Under the pieces are notes generated by a model. The model did not search any database. It saw only the letters and a program-made list of their open reading frames with translations, and was not told the origin of the DNA. DNA of 47,509 bases, taken from assembly GCA_019400425.1 (NCBI GenBank), contig JAFREE010000181.1:1-47509 (forward strand). The letters run 5' to 3'. A program made the translations under genes and the position numbers. The DNA is from Hymenochaete sp. R1. Taxonomy: Eukaryota; Basidiomycota; Agaricomycetes; Hymenochaetales; Hymenochaetaceae. Positions 13,087 to 24,530 of the stretch are shown here, piece after piece. The number at the start of each line of letters is the position of its first letter. Position 1 is the first letter of the stretch.

Positions 13087-14526
13087 TCAACACATCCACC
13101 TGTATCGAGTATCATGGGGCCACACCGACGAATTCATCAAAACGACTTCGGTGGCCTTTTCCTTAAGTCTATCGAAGATATCCATAAAATCCTCCGTATT
13201 AACATGAAGACGGCATTTGTGAAAGGCCAGCCGCGATAGCGATATGCCGTACGCCCCATTCGATTCGGCTAACAGTTCTAAAAAATCCTCTAAATGTTTC
13301 CAATCTTCCCGATAATTCACTAGCACAAGGCTCCGAAGCCTTGCAACGGCTGTACCTTTAAGGCGGATCGAGGACCCCGAAAAGCGTGCATTGGATATAA
13401 CGAGCTCGCTGATCTGGATAAAATTCGACAGTGCACCCCAAGTTGAGAATTCGGCAGCATTTGATCGAATTCGAGACCCGATGCCCGAATTCAGATACAC
13501 TCGTAAACTCTGCAGCTTTTCACACTGAGATGGTTTAAGTAGTTTCGTCAGTGATGGCATGTGTCCACCAGTATCTTGGAGGGTGAGACATTGGAGCCTC
13601 GGAAGGTAGAGGATGGACAGGAAAGGACTGACATAGTCTACTGCACGACTCAGGACGATGATCCGTAAGTTCTTGACCGGTAGGAACAAGCTTTCCATCG
13701 ACGAATGATTGGTTAGATGAAAATTCCTTACGTGGTGAAGGCGAAGGTCGAGGCTGGACAAGGAAGGCAGGGAGCTGAGAAGCTCGAGGAGCAAGGATCC
13801 ATCGACCCTATGTTCACAACCGACCTCAAAAGAAAGGGTAGTCAATGAGTTAGCCCTGAACGTTACACCTTCGGGTATAGAGTTGTTTAGACTTAAAAGC
13901 CGTAAACGAGGAGCCACCACACATATATTGACGAGCGGGGGATTATGCACCGTGTGTTCAAATATCGTACGGATGTGCAGGCTTTCGAGAACGGGAAGGT
14001 CCACTCTACGGTCCTTCCGGGTAGTATTTGCCAGTGCATCAACGCTACGCAATCGGTGGAGAAAGGGGACGCTAAGGCTGCAATTTGATGCAAGGTGTTG
14101 GATCCTGTGGGCCTCGGTTACTACGACATCCCAAAGCTTCGAGTTTGCAAAATACTCCTCGTCTTCCCCTACTTCATCATACGTGATGCGTACCTTCGTT
14201 TGGCAAGATCGTTGAGATAGGGCCTGGACCAGGTCGGAAGGCTGAAGAGGATGAAATTCTGACCATATCGATGACAGACTTAGAGCAAGGTAGCGCAAAC
14301 GACGACTAGTGTGGCTTATTGTGATGGAGAAATCCACGTTCTTGGGATACGACGAGGTGTAGTAGCCGGCCGTAACTATGAGTGACAGTACATCACTTGG
14401 TAGTTGATCAAATCTCAAAATGCCCTCAAGCCCATCATCTGGCGCATCTGAAAATGGGCTTTGCCAGCTCTGCCCTTGATCGGCGGTGACGCTTGAAGTG
14501 GGTCTGATGATAACCGCAACCCCCAT
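13087..14526 (-). CDS. F-box protein with degenerate leucine-rich repeats
   Basis: Intronless frame of 479 residues starting at an ATG. An F-box-like motif is visible around residues 36-90: LRFDQLPSDVLSLIV, then a conserved-looking SHTSRRLRYLALSLSSIWSEF, the typical fungal layout in which the box contacts Skp1. The rest has irregular Leu-rich repeats (for example LPSLSSLDLRLHHVRNF and LRSLVLVNYREDW), as expected for the substrate-binding part of an SCF ubiquitin ligase subunit. Agaricomycetes have hundreds of such rapidly diversifying F-box genes, usually orphan in function. The frame is intact with no sign of decay. It stands alone. Confidence 0.8.
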   Translation of the reverse strand: MGVAVIIRPTSSVTADQGQSWQSPFSDAPDDGLEGILRFDQLPSDVLSLIVTAGYYTSSYPKNVDFSITISHTSRRLRYLALSLSSIWSEFHPLQPSDLVQALSQRSCQTKVRITYDEVGEDEEYFANSKLWDVVVTEAHRIQHLASNCSLSVPFLHRLRSVDALANTTRKDRRVDLPVLESLHIRTIFEHTVHNPPLVNICVVAPRLRLLSLNNSIPEGVTFRANSLTTLSFEVGCEHRVDGSLLLELLSSLPSLSSLDLRLHHVRNFHLTNHSSMESLFLPVKNLRIIVLSRAVDYVSPFLSILYLPRLQCLTLQDTGGHMPSLTKLLKPSQCEKLQSLRVYLNSGIGSRIRSNAAEFSTWGALSNFIQISELVISNARFSGSSIRLKGTAVARLRSLVLVNYREDWKHLEDFLELLAESNGAYGISLSRLAFHKCRLHVNTEDFMDIFDRLKEKATEVVLMNSSVWPHDTRYRWMC

Positions 14527-16209
14527 AATGCAAGTCGCAACAAGAGTTCAAATTCTTGCTTTCTGTCGATTTCTGCGCCCATCAGACTTGCCGCAAGTGT
14601 CATATTTAAATAATCCGAAACACTCACAGTCGGGTCGTAGGGGAATCAACCCTGTTAAAGGCTGGGACGAGTGGTATCTAAAGGGCACTCGTAGGGGGAG
14701 CTTGAGGGGGGACCCGGGGGAGTTCGCCTGGGATTCGAAGGCCGTGCCAGTGTTCCACTCTGTCCGGTGGAAGAGTTGAAGACTAGTATGAAATACTACC
14801 GTGACCGCGCTGTCTCCGTTGTCAACAATCAAAAGTCATGTGGACATTTACCTTTGGTCCTTTGCATAGGTGATCGAGTATAAATAGAACAATAGCCAAG
14901 ACGAAATAATCCGAAATAGCATCATCGCAATCTCCGGAGCACGGGAAACGGAGAACTCCCATTGACGCGACTCGGAGTCGCACGAAATAGCTAGAATGAG
15001 TAGAGTCGTTGGTACCCTATCCAGTGCCTCGAAAGAACAAGCAACTTATTCGAGTCTAGTCTGCATTCCCCGGATTTGCAAATACGTTAGATTTCGACAT
15101 GCATGATGCATTGTACATCAACATCCGGGCGACGGTCAATTCAAACTTGAGGGCACTACTAGTATGGCATCAAAATTCAGTGTCTCTTTGTTCTTCCCAC
15201 TTTGAACTTACTCCACTAGTACTCCCAGTCTCCCACGCCGGGAGAATGGGCGATATTGGGCAATTGTATCGATTTGATACTGCACAGCCTAGTAGTAAGG
15301 TCCAGACGATTTCACAATATTATTATATTAATAATAATGAACAGAAATGTCATGGATAACTCCTTCCGCGGGCGCGAGCGCTAATCGTTTTCACATTCAA
15401 GTTGGCATGCGCAGTACTAGTGTTGCGTCAGTGCTATTAAATGGCCACTTTGAGCGATCAAAACGCAACCGAAGTTTGTACTGAGAAATAACGCAAAAAG
15501 TGGAGCTGCTCGAAGCTCGTTGCGTATGGGGGAGAACTACCAGTGGGGTCGTTGTTGGTAAGTACTAAGTAGAGGACACAGACCGTCGTGACTCGCGACA
15601 ATCATGAAGAAATAGTTGTCCTGAACGAAGTGGATAAATGTGATGAACTGGGGTAATTGAAGTACTATGTGAGAACGAGTTATGATCATGGGCCAAAACA
15701 TTTTTCCACTCAAATACCATGTTTGTACTCCTTAAAATTACACTCTATTTGACACCATTATGGATTTATGATCTTGAGCAAGGTTACTACTGAAGACGAG
15801 AGCATTTTCTTTCCATTGATATTTCTTTCTAACACTTGCTGACACGCCGAAGTTACTTATTCTTCGGCTATTTCAAAAAAATGCTTGAAGAGCGAGACTG
15901 GAATTACCATTGCTTTCATGTACGTCAAAGTCGAACATCAAGGGAAGGGAGAGCCGAGAGCGGGGTCAAATCTAGCGCTTCTCTGTCATGATGTTCGGGA
16001 GCAATTTCCCTCCAAAACTCAATCACTTGGGCCAAGCCCTTTATACTAGTATGCTCGATCTTTTCTAAGACACACAAACCTTGTCATTTCGGTTACAAGT
16101 GTTACCCATCGATAAAATAAGAAACGCAGAAATATTACTAGTACGAATCGATATGAAGAAAATGACGGACGAGCAAGTTTGCCTAAAGAGGGGTTGACGA
16201 CAGTGGTCC
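14527..16209. other. intergenic region
   Basis: No supportable gene. Short frames at 14486-14779 (plus) and 14548-14832 (minus) overlap each other and the 5' flank of the F-box gene and have no domain signature. It contains AT-rich stretches such as the ATTATTATATTAATAATAAT sequence at about 15320. Confidence 0.35.
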
Positions 16210-17913
16210 TTATGAACTCGTCCACACCCATCGTAATAGGACTGAGGCTACAGTTATCAGTAACGTTACATTTATAGCGGCCAGGAAATTATCGCCGTGC
16301 TGTACCCATGCAGCGAATGCGCTGTGGTTCTTCTCATGTGACTCCAGCAATTCAGCCTCGCATGCATCTCGAATTTCCCATATTTTTACCACCGCTTGGC
16401 ACTTCTTGTCACCGGACTGAGCTGTTGCAACCAACTTTGGCTCCTCACTTTTTGAAACCTTCCAGACAATCAATGCTGTGAATCTTGATTGTGATACCTG
16501 CTTACCGCAATCGTCTGAACCAACATATCCCGTATATAAGAATCGGCTTCACCGCCATCTTCCACTCCATCAAAGTCCGCGTGTTGGATGAGGAATTCAT
16601 GCCTCGACTTCTTCGATTTTGTGTTGAATACTCTTGCTTCTCCTCGGTCGCCACCACAGACGAGCCATTCACCGTTTCTATCCAGAGACAGTTGGAAAGG
16701 TCTATTGATGTTGCTTGCAGCCTCGAAGTGCCGAATCTTGCTCAATGTCGGGAGGCTATACTGGCCAATACCGATACCTATGCTGAATACAAAGAGCTTG
16801 CTGCCTGAATCGTCGACGGCCATAGATCCACTTCAGCAGGCGGCATCATTGCATTGCCACCTAGGAGTAACGATATTTGGCTTACATAGGAGCAGTAATT
16901 GCCAAGGTCCTTTCCGCCGTACATGTAAACATATCCGCCCTGTAAATTTTGCTGCAAGATGTTAAAAGAAGAAGAACATCATTAAAGTACGATTGCAACA
17001 AGAAAAAAAAACGCACATTAAACCGTAATTCAATGTGCCAATGACTAGAAACTTGCCGGCGTCGAAGAAAAGGGCGGAACGGATTACATCTGGATTCTCC
17101 AAGGTATTACTGAACGTGTTCTTCAGAAACCCTGATTGCGAAAGGAAGAATGATTAATATTGTTCTTTACAAAAAAGGTGTTGCGATGCAAAGAGATAAA
17201 GCACTGGTAGTGGGAGTCAAAATACGAAGGAATGACTTCCTTGGAAAGGGGAAAAAATATACCACACAACTAACACACCTGAGTGAACATGGTGTAGGAT
17301 TAGGGTGTCTCCCCCACACGAAACCAGCCTTCTGTGTTTTGGATCATAATCAAGACTTTCCACAGCCTCGTCATGAGCAGCTACGATGTGGCGTGAGCGC
17401 CACAGGCCCTATAATCGGGATGCGATCGGACGGTGTGTGTAGTTTGTCATCAGTAAGTCCTTCATGCATAGCAGGAGACTGCGTACTTTCATACTTTCCA
17501 AGTAATGAATACTCCCGTCTGCACAACCGATTATAAGAGAGCTGGCTTGAATGACTTCTTCTTCACTTTCATCACCACCTTCCAACCATAAGATAGCGGA
17601 AACTGGGCCGTGGAAAGATAAATTTATCGTTTGGACTAGACTTCCGGAGCTGACTCTCCAGAATCGCACGTCCGCGTCGTTGTCTATGAGGATGGAGGGT
17701 ATTAGAAATCACTATATTCACCCGCAGTGAGCGTCGAGGCGGCTACAAGACTTACCGCCAGTGGCCAGATACTGACCGTCAGTGGCAAATGCTGCTACGT
17801 TTATACCTGACGTATGACCGATAAGGGCTTGCTTGAACTTTGGGACGTGCTATTTGAAAGTGATGATAATGAGTCTACACGCTTGAGAATTTATATGGAT
17901 GCTCTCGTACCAT
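16210..17913 (-). CDS. WD40-repeat protein with C-terminal membrane anchor (paralogue 2)
   Basis: Eight exons (minus strand): 17911-17913, 17756-17849, 17487-17683, 17279-17408, 17017-17131, 16886-16951, 16506-16830, 16210-16458. All phases are consistent and encode 392 residues. The start codon is alone in the first coding exon; the next exon begins HVPKFKQALIGHTSGINVAAF, matching the paralogue at 872 right after its Met. Blades seen include GHTSGINVAAFATDGQYLATGG, LIIGCADGSIHYLE and WLVCGGDRGEARVF. The protein ends with a last WD blade (VVKIWEI), then a hydrophobic segment FLAAINVTLLITVASVLLRWVW and a three-residue tail: a classic tail anchor. Exon lengths mirror the first paralogue (one 66-nt exon is identical in length). 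It is probably a membrane-tethered scaffold; partner unknown. Confidence 0.85.
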
Positions 17914-18994
17914 AACGAATATTTCGGAAAGAAGGCAAAAGGAGGGTCGAGCGAGGGCACTGGAAGCAGTAACTGAGGCCTTATAAGCTGGCTCTCTTCC
18001 ATGTCGACATTCCGGACCTATTGTTCTAACATTTCAGGGACCGCCGAAAAGCTCGCCCCGTGAGGTAGAATTTGCACCTCACTAGCACTGGCAGTTGGTC
18101 TTCAAGGCAATGCGGAAAGGGAAGCTTCGGAAAGTGGACGTCGGAGAACAAAAAAAAAATCAAGCTGCGCTGCGGCGACAAACCGATTACCAACTAGCGA
18201 TGATTGTATGACTAGGGCAAATTCGGCTCACCTTTACGGAAGAATTAACAGTCCGTGAGAGAAAAATGTTTCCTCTTCAATTACAAAATCCCTCTTTGCA
18301 TATTTCATTTGAATAAACGGCATGACATCGAAGTGCGCCCAGAACATCATTCTTCATGGCGCACAGCGAAGGCTGATCGTGGAGCTGATGACGCAAACTG
18401 CGTTTGAAAGGAAAACTGTGACACTATGAATGGAGGCATTCAAAGCTGAGGCAGGCAGACGCCCCACTTACTGCGAAAATCATCGACATGCATAAGCCTG
18501 ATGCCAATCGTTTCAGCTTTCAACGCATCCAGTAAGGCGTAATGGTCAGCTCGGTGGGCCGCCTATTACCACGGGCGTGAAATAATTGTTGATTCCGTTG
18601 GTTTGTGAACGGCGTATTTTATAATTACTAGTCCAGGCTGCAAAACGCCAAAGATTCGGACCTCGGACCACCGGTCACAACTTCGAGAAATTACAATGGC
18701 TGGCGAGCCTTCAGTTGCCCCCCGAATTTACTGCCATTCGCTGTGCTTCTAGGAAACCAAACGTAAAGTCCGCTATTTGTGGGCAATTTGAGTTGCACAA
18801 AGTAATTAAGGTATATTGCAGGACAGGTCGTCAATGGAAACCCGATGTGGACGAGTGATACAGGAGGCTCACCTTATTGTTCTTTCTGGGGTTTTACCAT
18901 TGGTGAATCAGCCTGTACGACTGCCTTGAGAAATGAAGACTGTCATGATACCGTGCACTTCACTTCACATTATCTTCCTTCAGCATCGCCCGCC
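17914..18994. other. intergenic region between divergent genes
   Basis: Lies between the WD40 gene (minus) and the SAP-like gene (plus) and should hold both promoters. No supportable coding sequence; the frame at 18845-18994 merely extends the downstream gene upstream of its best ATG. Confidence 0.4.
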
Positions 18995-20141
18995 ATGAAC
19001 GAATCAGTTGAGCCTCAGGCTGGAAAGACACAGGCATCTGCAACGTCATCTGAGCTCGCGGAACATCATAGTCCTCAAACTTCTAAGTGGACATCGCAGG
19101 TTAGACTCTTGGTCTCGAGACCTGGGGCCCAAGGTTATCAGTTACGCAAGTTCCGTAACGATGTGCTCACGGGGGCGTGTATCGACCTTGGTTTGGGGGC
19201 GTCCCTGCCCAAGGGAAGATGTCAGAAACGTGACTTAATTAAGCTCTTACTCGCCGAGGTAACATCAATTCCTTCCATTCATCTATACTTATTAATTTTT
19301 TGCATTGGCAGAGCGAACGCCAGCTCGCACCATCGAGCGTAAAACGTTCGAGGAGGTCGAGACGCGAAAGAGTACCTTCTTCAAGTACTCCCGTTATCGA
19401 TGCATGTGATCCTGCGAAATCATCAACGACACGTCCCAATGATCTGGAGGACATCAATGAACATGAAGAAGATGCAATGCCCGAGCGCTCTGCAACGCTC
19501 AATCCCCGTTTGTTGAATCCCAACTGTCGCTCGTCCTCGGAGTTGATTCCAAATGGGGACTCTGTAACAAAGTTCATAAGCCAGCGCAAAAGATTGCGAG
19601 TGGCAGATGAAGGCGAGGGTGAGGGTGGACTGCCGGTTTCCAAGCGACCGAGGGTTGAAGTAGAAGATTTACAAGGAGAGGCTGAGCCTCACAGACGCAT
19701 GCAATGCATATATGATGGTTTGTTTGATGTACCGACGGACACCAGTGGGGGATTACAGGGAAAGGAAACCGACCATAGGAACCAAATACCAACAGGGGCT
19801 GCAGATACGCGGGCAGGAATGACTGGTCGACTTGTGCGGCGAATAAGAAATTCGGAGCAAACATATGTGAATCCGGGATCCCGTTGGTGAGTGTGCTTAT
19901 GTCCAAAACGAATTCACTATGGTCCGGGACGGGCACTGAAATCAGTTTTTCTTTGGGAATCATCAGGCAACCACGACCAGATCTTGACGTGCAATTATTG
20001 AATCGGCCTGGTGATCTAAACCCCAAAGCAACTGCGAAGGTTCCAAGGCTCCCATGCGGCGGGGTGAGCTTTGAGCAGTTGCAACATTCCCTTCAATTGG
20101 GCTGCAAACGCTGCGCGGTACGAATGTCACTCACATATTGA
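18995..20141 (+). CDS. hypothetical protein with SAP-like N-terminal motif
   Basis: Proposed exons: 18995-19258, 19312-19886, 19946 to about 20117 (or 20141 if no further intron). Phases agree. Residues about 58-88 read LRKFRNDVLTGACIDLGL, then KRDLIKLLLAE, resembling the helix-extension-helix of SAP DNA-binding domains, but this is only a pattern match. The second exon is basic and Ser/Arg rich (VKRSRRSRRERV) with a second basic cluster KRPRVEVEDL, consistent with a nuclear protein. The last exon ends with a Cys pair (LGCKRCA), so a further exon could complete a zinc site. The family is not otherwise recognised. An ATG at 18845 is an alternative start in the same frame. Confidence 0.5.
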
Positions 20142-21741
20142 TTATTAATTATCGTTCGGAACGGCATTAACGGAGTTTTGAAGATCCTCGACCCTACAAA
20201 CAGACGGCCGTTCTACCCTTACAATACAAAGAGCGTGGAGGTCGGAGATGTCAAAGCTTTGACCGACAAGTTTGGGAAGTTGTCGATCATCCTTCTGTAA
20301 ACGAGGGGTGCGAAGAAAGAAATCAATATTTGGTAGGGTCTCAGAGAGTATGAGATGTCAAACAGGATACCTATTGTATATACACTCCTGATACAGTCGC
20401 TTGAGCAAGCCACTGGCAGCTGGCACGCCCCACCCCCACCAGAAAATTGTGTCACTTCGCCCTCGGCTAACCCACTTTGATCGACACAGAGGTCGAATTG
20501 GGGATGCGCAATACTGTACCGAAGTACTCAATCGCTCTGTAACACTGACACGTAACACGAGGGTCTCGGCTAACATTTATAAAAGTTCTGTAACATGTAA
20601 CAGAGGGGTCAAGAACTTTTGTCTAAATAGGTGTAACATGTCACAGGGGCTGGATTTACACTTGGCTAGGTTCGGTTAACTCTGGCCCCAATCCAGAGAA
20701 CAACTGGATGGCTATGGCCGCTATGCGCGGCAGGAACGATGATGGGTAGGTGTTCAAAGAGAAGTCGGTTGAAAATCGCTCCACATTGTTGTTCATACAT
20801 CCTCAGTATCACGTGAACGATGAGATTTTTATTCACCGAGGCTAGTTCTGGTGGAACGGGATCTCAAATTTCCAATCCAATCCTTCTGTACTAACAGACT
20901 ACAATACTTTCACTAGTGCAGTGCTCATAGTGTCAACAGGAGTGGCTGTCGCCAGTATTATCTGTGAGGTTGGACAATGTTGTTAGAATAATATGACGTA
21001 TTGAAGGAAAGGTTTGGTAGTCACACGGTTGATGTTGAATGTTCTAGTTGATTCGATATGACATCATGTATTCTATTTCTGTGATTACCATGTATAGTAA
21101 TAGTTGAACCGCATATATAGCAGGACCAAGGTTTACTGATATACCTTGTCTCCTTTGCCCTATTGGTTAGTGTGTTAGTGTGTTGGTTAGCCTTAGTGGT
21201 AACCACCCTGCATTCCATTCCCACCGACAGTATTCCTTAGTGGATTCTGTCAAATGTATGCTCCTGCAACCCTAGTCAAACGAAACTATCATGATATAAA
21301 AGATACTTTCAAGGATCAAGGTCGCTCGGGTTGAGAGGGAGATGTGGGCGTGCATTGAGTGCTGAGCCATTGACTGAGAAGTCAAGGGCTGAAGAGCATG
21401 TCATTGAAGCCATGCTTTGGGCTGAGCGTGGTTATTATCATATTTGCTGGATTTGGATTGAACGTATGTGAAAAAAGAGACCCTCCCGCCTTCTCTTTTG
21501 GCTTCCCTTTGCCTTTCCCCTTCGTTGGTCTGAGATCGTCCCCTGCATCTTCAACGTACGGGGAAGCCGTTTTCAGAATTAAAAATAAAAATAGCATTGC
21601 ATCAAAAAACTTGCACTTTGTTTTAGAAATGATGTTTTCTTGAGCGGAACAACCTACACGCGTTCCAACTCCTAGACAACCTGGTGTTGCACATATCTGT
21701 TGGGAGCCCTGTATCTTTTGCATCAATTTATATTCGGATGT
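20142..21741. other. intergenic region with repeat remnants
   Basis: No supportable gene. Contains a 23-bp segment (20510-20532) that recurs inverted at 42267-42289, several GTAACA-type direct and inverted motifs at 20530-20645 (for example CTGTAACATGTAACAG), and a GTTAGTGT tandem at about 21164-21190. It looks like the remains of an old LTR or DNA transposon. Overlapping frames at 21382-21726 on both strands are not convincing. Confidence 0.35.
20510..20532. repeat. 23-bp dispersed repeat segment (copy at 20.5 kb)
   Basis: Matches the reverse complement of 42267-42289 at 22 of 23 positions (one C/T change). Both copies are in regions that look like decayed repeats. Confidence 0.55.
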
Positions 21742-22978
21742 TCAAGAAAAGTTGCAGCGCGAGAATGCTCTGCACCTCAGAGGACAAGCCAGTCCGTAGG
21801 TGTATTTGGTACCTTTGGTGTTGAGGAATCGATCCGCCTTGTCAAGTAATCGCGCTTCTTCCATATACTGTACCGCTCCAAAGAGGTCACCAGCCCTTTT
21901 CAGACACGTCGCTTTGCAGGTATATAGTTCTGGAAGAGCCAGTGCTAGTTTGATAGTCTCTTCAATTACAGAAAGGGACTTGTTGTATTGTCGAAGGGAC
22001 GAGTAATGTTGTGCGACAAAATACAAAGCCTAGACTTTTGGCGACGAAGAGTCATCATCTGCCGAACCGGTTGCTGTTGATTCAGGTGATACGGAAGACT
22101 TCAACTCTTCTGCAACCGCTCCCACTATCCGTTGTATCGAAGAATCTGTGTAGAGCGACTTTATGTCCGAGAGTATTGATGGTATCCCCTTCTGAAACTC
22201 AGCGAGGAGGTAAGACCTCACACGTTTCTTGAAATCGGATTCTGTGAAGTTCAAATTGAGGGATCTTCTCTATGAGAATTCGCCACGCATTCTCGGCTTC
22301 ATCAGTGCAAGCTTAGATAAAAGCAGTGCTGAATTTGTTAACGAAAATGCGGGTTAAGTGGACGAGCCGTACTCACCGCGGGTTTCTAAAACTCCAAGGC
22401 GGTCGATAATCACCCTCGACTTCGCGTTGGTGTCCAACATTGTAAGAGAGTTGTGTAGCTCACAAAGTTCTTCGAGTACACTGATGTGATATAGTACGAG
22501 CTCTGAATGTTCATAATCGTTGTCTGGCACATTCTAGTCTTTCGTGTTCTGCGTCAATACTCCACAATACCAGTAGAATAATTCTTACTTTAACAATTGA
22601 CATATAGTGCTCCAGGACTCGCTACGCCCCCGCAAGGTCACCGCACAGCTGATACGCAAGTGCGAGGGGTAACCAGTTTTGGTGAACATTTGGACGTAGC
22701 TTGAGAATGAGTTCTCGAGAATGTCGCAGAGCGTCAAATTGATGAAGCTGGGTGTGAAGGTTTGCAGCGTTGTTGAGAAGATTCAAGTTTTCCTGAGCAA
22801 AGATCCTCAGTTTCGCAAGTTCTGAAATAAAGATGAGTACACGAACTTTGACACATCTCAGCGCGTGAGTGTATGAATTTAGAGCACCCTCGTAGTTCTT
22901 CAGACCCTTTTGAATGAGTCCGTAGACGTGCCATACGATGTGTGACGTTATATCAAGCCGGATTCCCTTGTTGACATT
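21742..22978 (-). pseudogene. relic of NatA auxiliary subunit (NAA15/Nat1 family)
   Basis: Minus-strand reading gives segments typical of the TPR-rich auxiliary subunit of N-terminal acetyltransferase A: IRLDITSHIVWHVYGLIQKG with LKNYEGALNSYTHALR; then NLHTQLHQFDALRHSRELIL and LRPNVHQNWLPLALAYQL; then an ELVLYHISVLEEL region; then FKKRVRSYLLAEFQKGIPSI; finally LYFVAQHYSSLRQYNKSL to ATCLKRAGDLFGAVQYMEEA. In yeast and animals this subunit anchors the catalytic partner to the ribosome. Here an in-frame TAG at 22622-22624 replaces an expected Lys before RVLEHY, the N-terminal and C-terminal parts are missing, and the segment around 22255-22320 skips conserved residues and shifts frame. NAA15 is normally an essential single-copy protein of over 800 residues, so this is a truncated duplicate, not the working gene. 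Confidence 0.75.
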
Positions 22979-24530
22979 GCTAGCATCTGCGTTGGCACTC
23001 GGCGGCGAACCAGCTCTGGAGTTAACGGGTATAGAGGCTGGTGCAGGGAGATCGTGTGCTTTGCGACCAAGTAGACGTATTAGCTGTGAGGAAGTAAAGA
23101 CTTATAATTCAAACGATACCTTGTCCGCGTCTAGAATAAGCTCAATTAACAACTTCACATACCAAGCATGGTTCGCACTCACCGTGTATTACACACAGAA
23201 CAAACATTTTTTGCCGGTCTTGGATCGTTTTGCGTGTGTATAACAGTGTCTAGAACGATATCACAGAGCATGGCAGAAAATATCTTGTTTGACTCTTGAT
23301 GACCAGCACACAACAACCACGGTACCAGGTCATGCTCAGCAGCATCTTTCTCCGACAGAGTCTGTAAGAGCAGTATCACAAGGTGATGAGATACGCTGAG
23401 CGGGTACGCCCGTTGGAGGTGGGCAACAATACACGTGGATGATGTAGCTGACTTATTTCTGAAAATTGCCGAAACAGTGGGTATTCGGGAAGACATTGAA
23501 AGGTTGGAAGTGCTTATCTATTGCAAATACTCTTCTTCTAAGGCCCAGTCTGTCTGAGCGAAATTTTCTGAGCTGCGAACCTATTCACGGAGTCGGTAGA
23601 CGACATGCTTAGCAAAATCGTGCGCATTTCCAGAGCCAAAGGGTATAGATATCGTGATTCGGAGAACATTTTTGAACAAGCTGTTGCGAGTTGTACATGG
23701 CTGAGGCCCAGTCTGGCGAGGTCACTTCTTGGATGGTATCCTTGTAAGCCTGGCTGGTTCCGTGCACCGTCAATCGCAGGCGCCATGGTGGTCGCAGACA
23801 AAGGCAAGGAAATGTCGATCTTCAGGCATTGCCCGGTGCCACGTTCGAAGTTGACCGATCTTGCTCTGCACGTCGACTTTTTTGTTTGACATCGACTATT
23901 CCCTTTGTCCAAGGAAAGGTGTAAATGGGATGAAGGACCAGTTCACGTGTTTTTGTGCACAATCCGAATGCCGACATACAAGCATCGACGGTTATTCAAA
24001 ATCAAACATGGTTTTGTAAATCTCGCGGCAAAGGTTTTAAAAAATGGATCGAAATGGTTGGTCTTCAATTTACATGACACGCGCAAGTGACAATTAATAT
24101 TTTTAATAGTCCATGTAGTGGTATTGAATTAAAAAAAAAGGTATGAGTTTAAGCATTCACCGCGCAAGCTTGTACATCGTCAATGTACAAGCCCGAGCGA
24201 CGTGTGTGGAACCCGCTCATGCGTCCAGATAAAATGACCTTCTGTGCCTTGCTGGTTGGTGCGAAAAGCCGCAAAGAAACTAGACATCAAAGGTATAGTG
24301 TAAAGTAGCACTATCTAACGCTCTTCCATCTTGATATAGGGACTTGAAGTAGACATATTTATACCAAAGGAGACGGCTGGACAGTGGAATTGTAACAGGA
24401 TCACATAACAGAGACCAAGAACACGTTGATTGACGTTTGAGTTCCATTTCTGTGTATGAAAGAAAGGTGTCGCCTGCCAGAGTTAATATGGAATTTTTGT
24501 TGAACAATCGAACATGAACGATCGTACTTC
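22979..24530. other. region of unassigned minus-strand frames
   Basis: Two minus-strand frames (23179-23496 and 23538-23912) have protein-like composition, for example VSHHLVILLLQTLSEKDAAE in the first, but I recognise neither. They lie upstream of the NAA15 relic on the same strand and do not resemble its missing N-terminus. A 10-bp-stem hairpin is at 24168-24192. Confidence 0.3.
24168..24192. other. perfect 10-bp inverted repeat with 5-nt loop
   Basis: GCTTGTACAT, loop CGTCA, ATGTACAAGC: a stable hairpin 340 bp beyond the stop of the ubiquitin-like gene. It was considered as a Helitron 3' hairpin, but no CTRR terminus follows within about 20 nt on either strand. It could be an RNA processing or cruciform signal. 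Confidence 0.55.

Noticed and set aside
22027..22029. Second nonsense codon (TAG) in the NAA15 relic before ALYFVAQHYS
   Set aside because: It coincides with a possible splice acceptor (GTCTAG), so it may be intronic; not counted as a disabling mutation.
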